Shown: positions 33,795 through 43,329 of the stretch, piece by piece
Numbering within the stretch: position 1 is the stretch's first letter
Layout: each line of letters begins with the position of its first letter
Assembly: GCF_037126465.1 (NCBI RefSeq)
Contig: NC_088206.1
Coordinates: forward strand, 14,364,702 to 14,428,701
DNA from: Ornithodoros turicata
Taxonomy: Eukaryota; Arthropoda; Arachnida; Ixodida; Argasidae
Direction of reading: 5' to 3'
Length of the DNA stretch: 64,000 nucleotides
Translations under genes and position numbers: made by a program
Notes under the pieces: model-generated
Told to the model about the DNA's origin: nothing
Databases searched by the model: none
Seen by the model: the letters and a program-made list of their open reading frames with translations, nothing else

Positions 33795-35735
33795 TACCTA
33801 CCATACCGACGAGGAAAAAAAAAAAAGTGCTGACCCCGTGGGAAAATAATTCGAGGTTACAGGTACGAACGCTGCAGGCATATTATTCTTTGTTCGCTCC
33901 GCTACCATAAAAAAGAAGAGAAAAAGGAAAATGTCAAAAGCAACAGAGGTCAGCGTCCAACATAAATCCTCAGTCATTCCCAAACACGTGAAGCAAAAAA
34001 CGCTTCACGGTAAACAGGAGCTATTGGGACAAAAGGAAGAAAAAATAACCCCTACAGCAAGACGGACTCGGGAGGAGGTCAGAAGGGGGTTTCGGACGCT
34101 GACCCCCTTCCGCATTTTTCAAGTTCTCAGACAGGGACTGTTTTGTTTGCAACTGTAGGGACACGGGGGGAGGGGGGAGGGGGGGACTCAGACGAAGAGA
34201 GCTCGGAAGAAATGCCTTTCCCGGACATCCCTCACCCCTGATCGCAGACAAGTCAAAAAGAAAAAGAAAAAAGAAAGTGGGGAGAGGCGGCAATAGAAGA
34301 GCAAGGGCTGTTTACTCCGTCTCCGAGACCGGGTTAACCTCACCTGCGAAAGCAGAACGTAAACAAGTCTGTTTCTTGTGTACCGTCGACCCCGAAGGTG
34401 GTGCGATCACAGAAAAGTTGCTGGGAGATGAAACCTGACCACAGGAAAATCTGGGTCACGCATCCGCCGAGAAAAACTTGGGCCGTTTTGTATGGACGCA
34501 AAATCCTTTGAATGACTTCTTTTCATTTCATAGGCGTTACGCTTGTTCTTCCTTTTCCGTCTTGGGAGCCAAATATGGATTTTTATAAGCGGAGTGAACA
34601 TCTGCGGGCTGAGTTCCGATGTTAGCCTTGTCCGACAGAAAAAAAAGGGGTGTTTTTAAACTGTACGTTGGCCAGATGGCGTCCCATTTGTCTGCCTTCT
34701 TTTTTCTGATGCGAATAAGTATGGGGTATATATATATATAATTGGTTCGTGACCTTTCAGGATTGATTCATGTGCAAGGAACATTCAATGTGCATCGTGG
34801 AAGTTTGACAAATGAAAAACGTAAAAAGAAGACCAACGATATGAGGCGTATGGGAAACCGTAAAGGGTGTTACGTATTTTACTGCTATATTCGGTAATTG
34901 ATTCGTGTGCGTTATTTCACAGTAACGCAATATTGCATCTAATGCGTGGCACACTTCCAACCGTCGAACTATTCCGAATTCGTTATGTAATTAGTAATAC
35001 ACTATATCGAATCCGCTATACTGTAATTAGTACTGCATTATACCGAATTCGTTATAACGTGGCGTGCATAAAAACACAAGCTTAACAAAGGTAAGGATTT
35101 TGTGCGTAATTGCACAATCTCCTTTTGGTTTATGTAACATATGAGCCATATCGTGTTAGTAAATAAAATATAGACGAGCGAGATCGTTTTCGGAAGGCAC
35201 AGAGAAGGCAAAATGCGTGTCACCAAAGGATTGACACGCCGCGAGTACGCTTTGTAGCAAAGCAAACTGCCTGTTACTTTGAAACGCATCTCGACAACGC
35301 ATCCTTGCCATATTTATGCAGTTGTACTCATCCGTCATTGGTAACGAAGATCATTATGCCACAGCCAATTACTCGTCACGCAATAGAATCATGAAAAACA
35401 AATTCCGACAGAAACTGATCGTCTTGCAGTCTAAGGCAAGCGCTAGCCTGCCAATACAGCTCCTAAAAGAGCACAACGACAACGCCGAACGACTGAGAAC
35501 ATCAACCCTTCTTATCTGGCACACCACTCGAATACCTTTCACCTACCGCGCGCATTTTGAGTCGGGCTGCGTGCAAGCAGCAGGTAGCTGCAGAGCAAAC
35601 CGACACTTTGCGGGGTAGCGCGCGAGATTGGGAACTGGGCCACCGGAAGAGGGCATGAAAAAACAAAAGGCACTTCCGATAGGCTCGAAGGAAGCGCCAC
35701 ACTTCCGGGTACGCGCCAAAGAGAAAGCGGTTCTT
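33795..35735. other. Gene-free stretch with a degenerate 35-bp tandem repeat
   Basis: 34968-35060 carries three units around CCGAATTCGTTAT..GTAATTAGTA, period about 35 bp. G-rich runs lie at 34163-34185 and a TA run at 34730. A poly-T run at 35732-35750 closes the stretch. No gene recognised. Confidence 0.4.
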
Positions 35736-35779
35736 TTTTTTTTTTTTTTTTTACCCCCCTCCTCCTCCGGTTACGTGAA

Positions 35780-36445
35780 AAAATGACGACCTAGAAAATC
35801 TCGCGATGGCAATCTCGACCCTTTCTTCGTGCGGCCGCCGAAAACGTCGACGCTCAATCTATTTTCGCTGAGAGTCCTCCGTTCGGTATGAGCAGCTCCG
35901 AGTGACCCATTTCAAAAATCGCCGTCGTCACTGCGAACGGCAGCCTCGGAATGGCCCTCATCGGTCACGTGTCCCGTAACGTGGAAAGAGGGCCCAATGG
36001 AGTGAGGCTCGCCCGTAAAGGGGAAGAATGAAGAACAACAAAACAGGGGCAAAAAAGAGGGAAACTATTTTCTTCTTTTTCTTTCTTTTTGTGTTCTTCC
36101 GGCGAACGTTACAGTTTTCCGGGACGCACGAGAAGAACTTTCGTTGGTCGGAAGTTCGGGAGAGTTCGGAGTCTCATGTGTGCTGTGTTGTGAGCCGGCT
36201 TTTCGAGCTCAGTTTTTTTGTTGTTGACGCCGTTGCCGCCGCCGCCGCCGTCGTCATCGCCGGCGCTAACGCACGTGCGCGGTGTCGTCCGACGAAGCAT
36301 TGCCGCCGTGTTCTTGTGTTTTGTCTCGATGGATACCTGAGGATTAGAAAAGACGCCGCAACGACTTCGCTGTTTGTGTTCCTGTGCTGCGTTCGACTTG
36401 TACTGTGATTTTGTTTCCGTGAGTGAAGGATCCTTCGCCGACGAG
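35780..36445 (+). promoter_or_regulatory. CpG-rich block, possible promoter and 5' non-coding exon
   Basis: CpG density is much higher than in the surroundings (GCGGCCGCCGAAAACGTCGA; GCCGCC repeats at 36232-36250). An arthropod initiator-like TCAGT lies at 36209-36213, and a textbook donor GACGAG|GTAACT at 36445/36446 ends the block. An ATG-led frame across it codes a poly-Ala run that is probably translation of the GCC repeat. The inference is a transcription start for a plus-strand gene whose coding exons are beyond what I can recognise. Confidence 0.35.
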
Positions 36446-38177
36446 GTAACTACTTAAACAATATCATTTCTTATAGTCAGCATTTTTTCTAAGTTCCACA
36501 GCTTATCGTCAGCAAGTTCCATAGGTTTTCGCGAAAGGTTTCTTCCCATGGTTTCGAGAATAACGGTTCTAGCCTTCGTGAAAACGTTACACGTGCCGCG
36601 GAAACACGTGTTTAAAGTCAGCAGTACAGTTTAAAGCAAAAAGGAAACAGAAACCCGCACCTGTGCTAGCGTGTTCGCAGTCAAGTGATTGCCGGAAGCT
36701 TCGTGTCTTGTCTGATGCGCTGAATGTGACATCCATATACCGTTCTACTATATAGACATACATGTAGTTTGGAAAGGTAGCGATGAAATTATATAAACTA
36801 CTTAAATCCGGGACACAGGCTGCAGGTCGCTGGAAGATGCAGCGTTTCGTAGTTATTTACAATTTAAAAGTTTACAGTTGTTGTTGTAAAAGAGTCGTTA
36901 TTGCATAATATTAGTACATGCGAATGAAATATATACATAAGAAATCAAAGTAGATTCGTTTACCCCCATGTCCTTCCAGCCATGCGAAGCAGAAATACAG
37001 TGCTGGCGTAGTTCGTGAAAACAGAATTCGTTATATTGAAGTTCTTTTATACCGCCACGAAGCGGTTCACTCAGTCAAAAGGTATGATCGTCCGACAACT
37101 CAAACGATATTCGGCGAGTAGCTCCAAAACAATGTTACTGACACGAATTTTACTCCGTTTACAAAGACGAGCTGGTGAGTTGGTTAGAATCTAAATTTGT
37201 CGGTGTCAGAGAGAGCAGCAAAACTGCATGTGCACTACACTACACATGCAGAACAGCAGGTCCTACCGCGGGGCCGATCTCCCCGCACAAAATTTTTTTA
37301 CATGCCTCTCACCCTCCACACATACCGCAGCCTTGTCGGAAAGGAAATTATGTGAAAAACCATTTTTTTATAGAAGAGAAAGATAACCCTTTTTCTTGTT
37401 CCTTCTTAAGTTTCCGTTTCTTTGTCCGATATTATATCAACAACAAAACAAACAACGGAATGGTTAACTGCATAGCTATACTATACGCCATTAACTCTAC
37501 CTATTTACTTTAACTACTATTCCCTATTCAGCGTACCAAGTGACACGGTACCTGGCATCTAAAAGAACTATACGGACACGGCAGCCGTGCCGAAGTTTTT
37601 AATCCCAATTGGTGTGGAAATTTTCTTCGAAGCACAGCTGGCGACCTGGGTGGAGGCACGACAGGGAGGATGACATATCGCTCCTCCTATTTAACCCACG
37701 CAAAGGGGAAATAGAAATCAGGTCCTAACGGAGATCGTGATTTATTTTTGGAGCAGCATTTTTAATGGCGCCGTATATCCAGGTAACACAGTCGGTTCTA
37801 TAGAAAGCGTTACCTTCGTCGCTTACTATACAATGAGGCATATGTATGCGTTCATGCGCATGTTAAAGGGGTGCTTTCACTTCTTTTCATGCGTGCTGCG
37901 TTTGTCGTTGTAAATAAATCTTTACGTGCCCATTAACAGCGATACTTAACAACTGATTTGTTGCGACATCGTGTCTATATCAATGAGCAGTTGAATGGAG
38001 TATTGCTGCGAACAAATCAATTGACTGCCTGAATGGAACGTGTGCAGATTGAGAGGCTTTCTTTTCTCTCATTTTTTATGACATAATTTGGAGTAGATTT
38101 ACGCATATAGGGGGAGTCAGTCCGAAGGCATCAGTCATTCTTATGAGCCCATTCCAAATGTTAATCGCTATTTTCCT

Positions 38178-38209
<32 letters not shown>

Positions 38210-38351
38210 ACTCACACACACCCACACGCATTCAAACATACATACTCATTTACTCTCGCATGTATGTGATCACAAATAGTCGGCACCTATGCTGTATAGG
38301 AACCAACGTTCTCCATACGTTTCTTACTGCGCCTTACATTTTTGTTGGGTT
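36446..38351. other. Gene-free stretch
   Basis: If the block upstream is a first exon, this is its intron. A (CT)n then CA-rich run lies at 38181-38225. I see nothing else. Confidence 0.35.
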
Positions 38352-38435
38352 GTTTACTGGGTGTTTGCTCTAATGTGTCCAGAAATCATATTTAAAGCGA
38401 GCGATAAAAGAAAAGCAAGTGGTACTTTTCTGCTA

Positions 38436-38684
38436 CACTCTTAGAAATGAACTTCACCGCATAGCACGCTTCTAGCCAACCATAATCTCGAATGATATCG
38501 TTATCTGCCCTGATTTGCTGAAAACGGGAGGCGTACGCCATTTTTGTGACAATTATGAACCGCATAAGTGTCACAGAAAAGGCGTACGCCTACCGTTTTG
38601 AACAAATCAGGTAACATAGCGATATCATTCGAGATAATGGTTGGCTAAGAGCGTGCTGTGCGGTGAAGTTCATTTTTAAGAGTG
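38436..38684. mobile_element. GGCGTACGCC-family MITE in the host arm, TA duplication
   Basis: It runs from CACTCTTAGAAATGAACTTC to GAAGTTCATTTTTAAGAGTG, with TA at 38434-38435 and 38685-38686. The opposite arm of the host keeps the unoccupied site (GCTACTTGAGTAAG in reverse complement near 38985), which confirms the TA duplication. Confidence 0.9.
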
Positions 38685-38718
38685 TACTTGACTAAGAAAC
38701 AGGTACTGCTTCACTATA

Positions 38719-38964
38719 CACTCTTAGAAATGAACTTCACCTCATAGCACGATCCTAGCCAACCATCATCTCGAGTGATATCGCTCTCTGACTTGATTTG
38801 TTGAAAACGAGAGGCGTACGCCCTTTTTGTGACAATTATGAACAGCATAAGTGTCACAAAAAAGGCGTACGCCTTCCGTTTTCAACAAATCACAGATAAC
38901 GATATCATTCGAGATGACGGTTGGCTAAGAGAGTGCTATGCGGTGAAGTTCATTTTTAAGAGTG
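38719..38964. mobile_element. GGCGTACGCC-family MITE at the dyad centre of its host
   Basis: Same ends as the copy 35 bp to its left. The flanks TTCACTATA and TATAGTGAA rejoin, with one TA removed, into the perfect palindrome CTTCACTATATAGTGAAG. The MITE therefore sits on the symmetry axis of the host foldback. Confidence 0.9.
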
Positions 38965-39620
38965 TATAGTGAAGCAGTACCCGTTTCTTACTCAAGTAGC
39001 AGAAAAGTACCACTTGCTTTTCTTTTATCGCTCGCTTTAAAAAAAATTTCTGGACACGTTAGAGCAAACACCCTGTATATAGAAGACGAACACACCACTG
39101 CGAAAATAGGCGCCAAGTTGACGACGGCGGCTGAGAAAACTGTACGTGAATCTTACGATAATATCTTGCTAATATATGCGGTAATATCGCCACATGGTAA
39201 TATCGCTACCAGCTTGCCTATCCATAGATAGTTCAGCGCTGGAAGCGATAAAGAACGAATGCATTCAAAATACACTGTATTTCCGCCTATCTGGAGAGTT
39301 TCTCGAAAGATTTATTATTTACTGCAGGCTTGTCCTCTCGTCGGGCGTAGTCCTTTAATTAGCTCGATGTAAGCAGGAATAACCTTGATAACTTTTTAAA
39401 ACCCACATTTTGTTGTTGACTCTGATGAGCCTCCCGATATAGGAGGAAAAAGCCATTTCTAAGAAGGCGGCTGTATGGTGCTTTCCAGGTGGAGATACAG
39501 GTACTTTCCGCTGTTGTATGCTCTGCGCACAACTGCTGGGAATACGGAAAGCTCAACATTTCGCCACTTGTTCCGAAGACAAATATAGACTTACAGGTCT
39601 GAGGGATTACATATATATAT

Positions 39621-39797
39621 CGGACAATAGTTGCTCTCATATGCAGGGTGCTTCAGTTAAATCCCCAGGCTAAATAATTCGGGCAACAGTTGCTCTCATA
39701 TGCAGGGTGCTTCAGTTAAATCCCCGGGCTAAATAATTCGGGCAACAGTTGCTCTCATATGCAGGGTGCTTCAGTTAAATCCCCGGGCTAAATAATT
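39621..39797. repeat. Tandem repeat, three units of 59 bp
   Basis: Units start at 39621, 39680 and 39739 and contain GTTGCTCTCATATGCAGGGT and GCTTCAGTTAAATCCCC. The last two are nearly identical. Each unit includes the end of the dispersed repeat that follows. Confidence 0.92.
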
Positions 39798-40165
39798 CGC
39801 GAACGGATGCACCAATAGAAGAACTTTATTTTTTACAAGTACCACCTATACAAGCTGCGCACCGTGTGAATTAGTAGGAGGCGCTCATTATTTAAATCAA
39901 TATGCAAATGTTCGTTAAAAAAACATAACTTCTAAAGCTGGGCGCCGTCGGCACTATAATGGGTACTATATACCCCCGTTTTTTGGGACCTTCAGTGGAC
40001 ACCTTTTAGAGAAAAATCTGTCACCGAAACGACGAGTCATTTGTTGTAGTAATTAATTAGTTTCGGTTTGCATATTTTTGGCGCGGCTGGTCGCGGTGAA
40101 GCGCAAATGGACACTGTTCCACCCCGTTACGCACCAATAAACTACGTCCTTTTGCGCCTCGCCGC
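39765..40165 (+). repeat. 400-bp dispersed repeat, copy 1 (copy 2 at 63058-63440)
   Basis: Collinear with 63.06-63.44 kb: GTTAAATCCCCGGGCTA, GCGCACCGTGTGAAT, GGAGGCGCTCATTATTTAAA, AAAAAAACATAACT, TTGGGACCTTCAGTG, CACCTTTTAGAGAAA, TCATTTGTTGTAGTAATTAA and CGCGGCTGGTCGCGGTGAAG. No reading frame. Type unknown. Confidence 0.82.
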
Positions 40166-40493
40166 TGAGCTTCACCGCATAGCATGCTCCCAGTCAACCA
40201 TCGTCCCGAATGACATCGTTCTCTCCCCTAATTTGCTGAAAACGGGGGGGGGGGGGTGGCGTACGCCACTTTTGTGGCATTATGACGATGCCCGCACGTG
40301 TGCGGCCAACAACGGCAAGCTACTTCGACCCCCCCCCCCCCCCCTTTGTGGCATTATGCAGTCCATAATTGCCACAAAAATGGCGTATACGCCCCTCGTT
40401 TTCATCAAATCAAGGGAGGGAACGTTCTCTATCGGAATGATGGTTGGCTAGGGAAGAGCGTGCAATGAGGCGAAGCCTTATTTTTAGAGTGCA
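40166..40493. mobile_element. GGCGTACGCC-family MITE, diverged, with G- and C-runs
   Basis: Left arm GAGCTTCACCGCATAGCATG, CAGTCAACCAT; right arm GGTTGGCTAGGGAAGAGCG, TTTTTAGAGTGCAC. The centre carries long poly-G (40245-40256) and poly-C (40331-40344) runs and the SINE scrap GGCCAACAACGGCAAGC at 40305-40321. Confidence 0.78.
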
Positions 40494-40850
40494 CGAATGA
40501 TAGGGTTACGCTACTGATCCGAAGACAGAGGGGGCGTACGCCTTTTTTGTGGCAATTATCACATATTCAAATTGCCACAAAAAGGAGTACCCCCCCCCCT
40601 CTATGAGTCAGAAGCGGTAACCCCATCATTCGTGGTAATGGTTGGCGTGCAGCGTGTTATGCGGTGAAGTTCTGTTCCTCAGACGCTTTCAGACATATGT
40701 CGGCACAGTTCCCTTAGAAGTCGGCCCAGGACGCACATTCCCCCAGGGAGTAAGTCGTGACGTTGCCCACATACGTGAGGCCGACAACGGCAAGCCCTAT
40801 CACCACCACCACCACCACCACCACCACCACCACCATCTGTTTTCAGAGTG
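40494..40850. mobile_element. GGCGTACGCC-family MITE interrupted by a SINE
   Basis: Arms CGAATGATAGGGTTACGCT and its imperfect inverse (AGCGGTAACCCCATCATTCG); core GGGGGCGTACGCCTTTTTTG. The right terminus is split: GCGGTGAAGTTCTGTT before the SINE and TCTGTTTTCAGAGTG after it. Confidence 0.78.
40677..40835 (+). mobile_element. 5'-truncated SINE with (CAC)n tail inside a MITE end
   Basis: Body CAGACATATGTCGGCACAG, GAAGTCGGCCCAGGACGCAC, GCCGACAACGGCAAGCCC, then (CAC)n. It is flanked by TCTGTT at 40671-40676 and 40836-40841, a 6-bp duplication. Confidence 0.82.
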
Positions 40851-40925
40851 CACATGTCCGTAAATCAGTTCAACCAATCAATCAAGTAACTGAGCAGTAT
40901 ACGTTGTTGGGCTAGTTGGTGCATT

Positions 40926-41039
40926 GCAGTATAGAATATAGCGCTACGAACAGAGGACCACTGAGAAGATGTAGATAAAGCGCTCGTCCGCGTCTGCATC
41001 TTCTCAGTGGTCTGTTCTTAGCGCTATCTTCTGTACTGC
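40926..41039. repeat. Hairpin with about 48-nt arms
   Basis: GCAGTATAGAATATAGCGCT, then ACGAACAGAGGACCACTGAG, is inverted as CTCAGTGGTCTGTTCTTAGC, GCTATCTTCTGTACTGC, with a few mismatches and a 2-nt indel. The loop region contains AAAGCGCTCGTCCGCGTC. Confidence 0.75.
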
Positions 41040-41279
41040 AATCAAGTAAATTACGGATGATGTCCCGTTACGTCTCTCCAGATCTCTCACTTAAGAGCAA
41101 CAGGTCCCTGATGCAAACGTCACTTCGTTCGCAAACGCCCCTTCCTATAATTAATGGCACACTCAATTACCCTCTGGTGACACTATCTCTTAAATCATTG
41201 TTTCCCGACGCATGTGCGTTATCTCCCGTATTAAAAATCATTATATACGGGTCAAAGGAACGAACAGCTTTATAGCGCA

Positions 41280-41830
41280 AATGACGCCTTAATGATCGTG
41301 ACCCCGTTTAAAGGCATCCATCCTGAGTGGGTCTTCGCTACGGTGTATTTTAAAGGGGTGATGTGCAAGCGGAGGCGGACGGGACGACTTTGCATTCCGA
41401 GGCCACGAAGAGGCCTTCAGCGTGTGCATATTGACGTCGGCGCAGTGAGTGCACGCCATGCAGTCGATGCCCCCGATGCTCTGCAGGTGGTCTCACTTTT
41501 TCCTCCTGTTGCCCTGTATTCTCGCGACGTCACTAACGTCATGTGGGGCAGACGTACATGTAGTAGCGGTGAAAAAGGCTGTTTTTCCTTCTACGAGGCG
41601 ATAGCCATACATTTGCGGCAAGTATCACTCGGATTTCGCTTTATCACGTGAAAGAGTAGATGGCCTTGAACCCAGTTTCGGAATGTTATGCAAAGATAAT
41701 TCTGGAGTTAATGTGTATAGAGCGGCGTCACTTTAATCACATGAAGCACCATCTGCGTATAAGTCATAAATAAAACATAAAAATAAACGCCGTCGATAGC
41801 TTAGTTGGGGTAGCTCAGTTATGCTATTAC
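41280..41830. other. Gene-free stretch
   Basis: On the minus strand, around 41390-41490, the frame reads LQSIGGIDCMACTHCADV, faintly like the IDC.H motif of PIF/Harbinger nucleases. It does not continue and is too weak to call. Confidence 0.25.
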
Positions 41831-42012
41831 GAACTGCACCACATAGCTCGCTGAAGGTGGCAGAACGATACCGTGATCAATTGGAAAGCGCGCGGCGTAC
41901 GCCTTTTTGTGGCAATTATCTTAACTGCATAAGTGTTACAAAAGGGCGTATGTCTCTCGTTTTCAACAAATCATGACAGCGAACAATGTCATTCGGGATG
42001 ACAGTTGGCTAT
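41831..42012. mobile_element. GGCGTACGCC-family MITE, truncated ends
   Basis: GAACTGCACCACATAGCTCG on the left, GCGGCGTACGCCTTTTTGTG and GTTACAAAAGGGCGTATG in the centre, ATTCGGGATGACAGTTGGCT on the right. The outer right end is lost. Confidence 0.68.
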
Positions 42013-42055
42013 ACACTCAGAGCTTCACCGAGAGCTATAAAGAAATATATAAAAA

Positions 42056-42443
42056 CAGAGCTTCACCGAATTGCAAGCTGCTAGCCAACCATCATCCTTA
42101 ATGACATCGTCCTCTCCCTTGGTTTGATGAAAAAGGGGCGTACGCCCTCCATGTGGCAAGTATGAACCGCATAATGCCGCAAAAATGGCGTACGCCCCCA
42201 CTTTTCAGCAAAACAGGCGATGCCACACGATGTCACACAGAACGATGTCACACGGGATGACGGTTGGCTAGGAGCGTGCTATGCGGTGAAGTTATGGTTT
42301 ATGTCGGCACAGTTCCCCTATAGCAGTCGGCCCAGGACGCACATTTCCCCAGGGCGTCAGTCGTGACGTTGCCCACATACGTGAGGCCGACAACGGCAAG
42401 CCCTTTCACCATCACCATCACCATCACCTATGTTTTAAGCGTG
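42056..42443. mobile_element. GGCGTACGCC-family MITE interrupted by a SINE near its right end
   Basis: Left CAGAGCTTCACCGAATTGC; centre GGGCGTACGCCCTCCATGTG; right GGTTGGCTAGGAGCGTGCTA, GCGGTGAAGTTATG, then the SINE, then TATGTTTTAAGCGTG. A partial tandem duplication ACGATGTCACAC lies at 42218-42252. Confidence 0.78.
42301..42428 (+). mobile_element. 5'-truncated SINE with CACCAT tail inside a MITE end
   Basis: It starts ATGTCGGCACAGTTCCCC and ends (CACCAT)n. The flanks TATGGTTT and TATGTTTT suggest a short, slightly altered duplication. The position is equivalent to the SINE insertion at 40.68 kb. Confidence 0.75.
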
Positions 42444-43058
42444 CATAAGGAATGTGCATTGATGAAATAAGAAAGATAGCATAACTGCCAAAATAATGGA
42501 AAAAGCTGTAACGACTGTACTGCAAAAGCTGTAAATGGGTGTGAGTAAAGCTCCTTCTTACCATAAAAAGGCCAATAGCTCAGTTTGTACGTGCTATCCT
42601 CACAGTATGTACCAATTCCGTACGTCAGTGACCGTGGCACACATGTGATCGTAAACATTTATGCATAATAAATGTATTATAATTAGTCGAAAAGAAAAAG
42701 TTGGTGCTGCGGTGGACTGTGGACGTTTCCTGTAGACGTCCATATAGGCCGCTAGTTTGAATGGCTCGACGGAGGTTACGAAATTTTCTTGCTCGTATGT
42801 AACGTGACACATTTGAGGTGGTTTCTAATCACATGGTGCATAATCGTATGTATGCAGACAAAAAAAGAAAAGTGGAACGTTTGGTGACGTGTCCGTTTTC
42901 TGTTTTGATCCTAAGGTTGCGAGTTCGAACCTGTACGAGGGCGCCGGCAAGAGATTAATCCAATACTGCGAAACTATTCCGCGATCCAACTATACTGTGG
43001 CGTCACTCATGATCATAGTGTCTCGCGACGTTAAGTCACGAGGATTATCGTTAATAGT

Positions 43059-43327
43059 GAGTTTTAGTGCAACGTACGGTATCGCATTTGCGTACGTAAG
43101 GGATAGCGCGGTGGTTCTGCGCACTGCGCGAAGCTCTCTGTGTTTTGCGCGTGCGTAGAAGCACCACCGATATCCCTTACGCGCGCAAAGGCGATACCGT
43201 ACGTAACGGATAGCGTTGGTGGTTCTGCGCACTGCGCAAAGCCCTCTTTCTGTTATTGGCATGCGCAGAACCATCAACGCTATCCCATACGTACGCAAAG
43301 GTGACAGCGTACGATGTACTAAAACTC
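43059..43327. mobile_element. Foldback element with an internally duplicated hairpin
   Basis: Outer ends GAGTTTTAGTGCAACGTACG and CGTACGATGTACTAAAACTC are inverted. Inside, the unit GGATAGCG..GGTGGTTCTGCGC, ACTGCGC.AAGC, then the inverted half, occurs twice in tandem (about 43103-43180 and 43207-43290), so the element holds two hairpins in a row. Confidence 0.75.
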
Positions 43328-43329
43328 TC

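Larger units (their letters stand above)
38354..39078. mobile_element. Large foldback element carrying two nested MITEs
   Basis: The left end GGGTGTTTGCTCTAA.GTGTC, then CAGAAAT, is inverted at the right end (ATTTCTGGACACGTTAGAGC, AAACACCC). The arms continue through AAAGCGAGCGATAAAAGAAA, AGCAAGTGGTACTTTTCTGC and CTAAGAAAC.GGTACTGCTT to a central palindrome at CTTCACTATATAGTGAAG. Two MITEs of the GGCGTACGCC family interrupt it, one in the left arm and one at the centre. Without them the host would be about 230 bp. Confidence 0.85.

Noticed and set aside
39621..39797. CRISPR-like array
   Set aside because: The units are contiguous with no unique spacers, in a eukaryotic context; this is a tandem repeat.
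41390..41490. PIF/Harbinger nuclease-like IDC..TH motif on the minus strand
   Set aside because: Only about 20 residues resemble the family, with no continuation or inverted ends.
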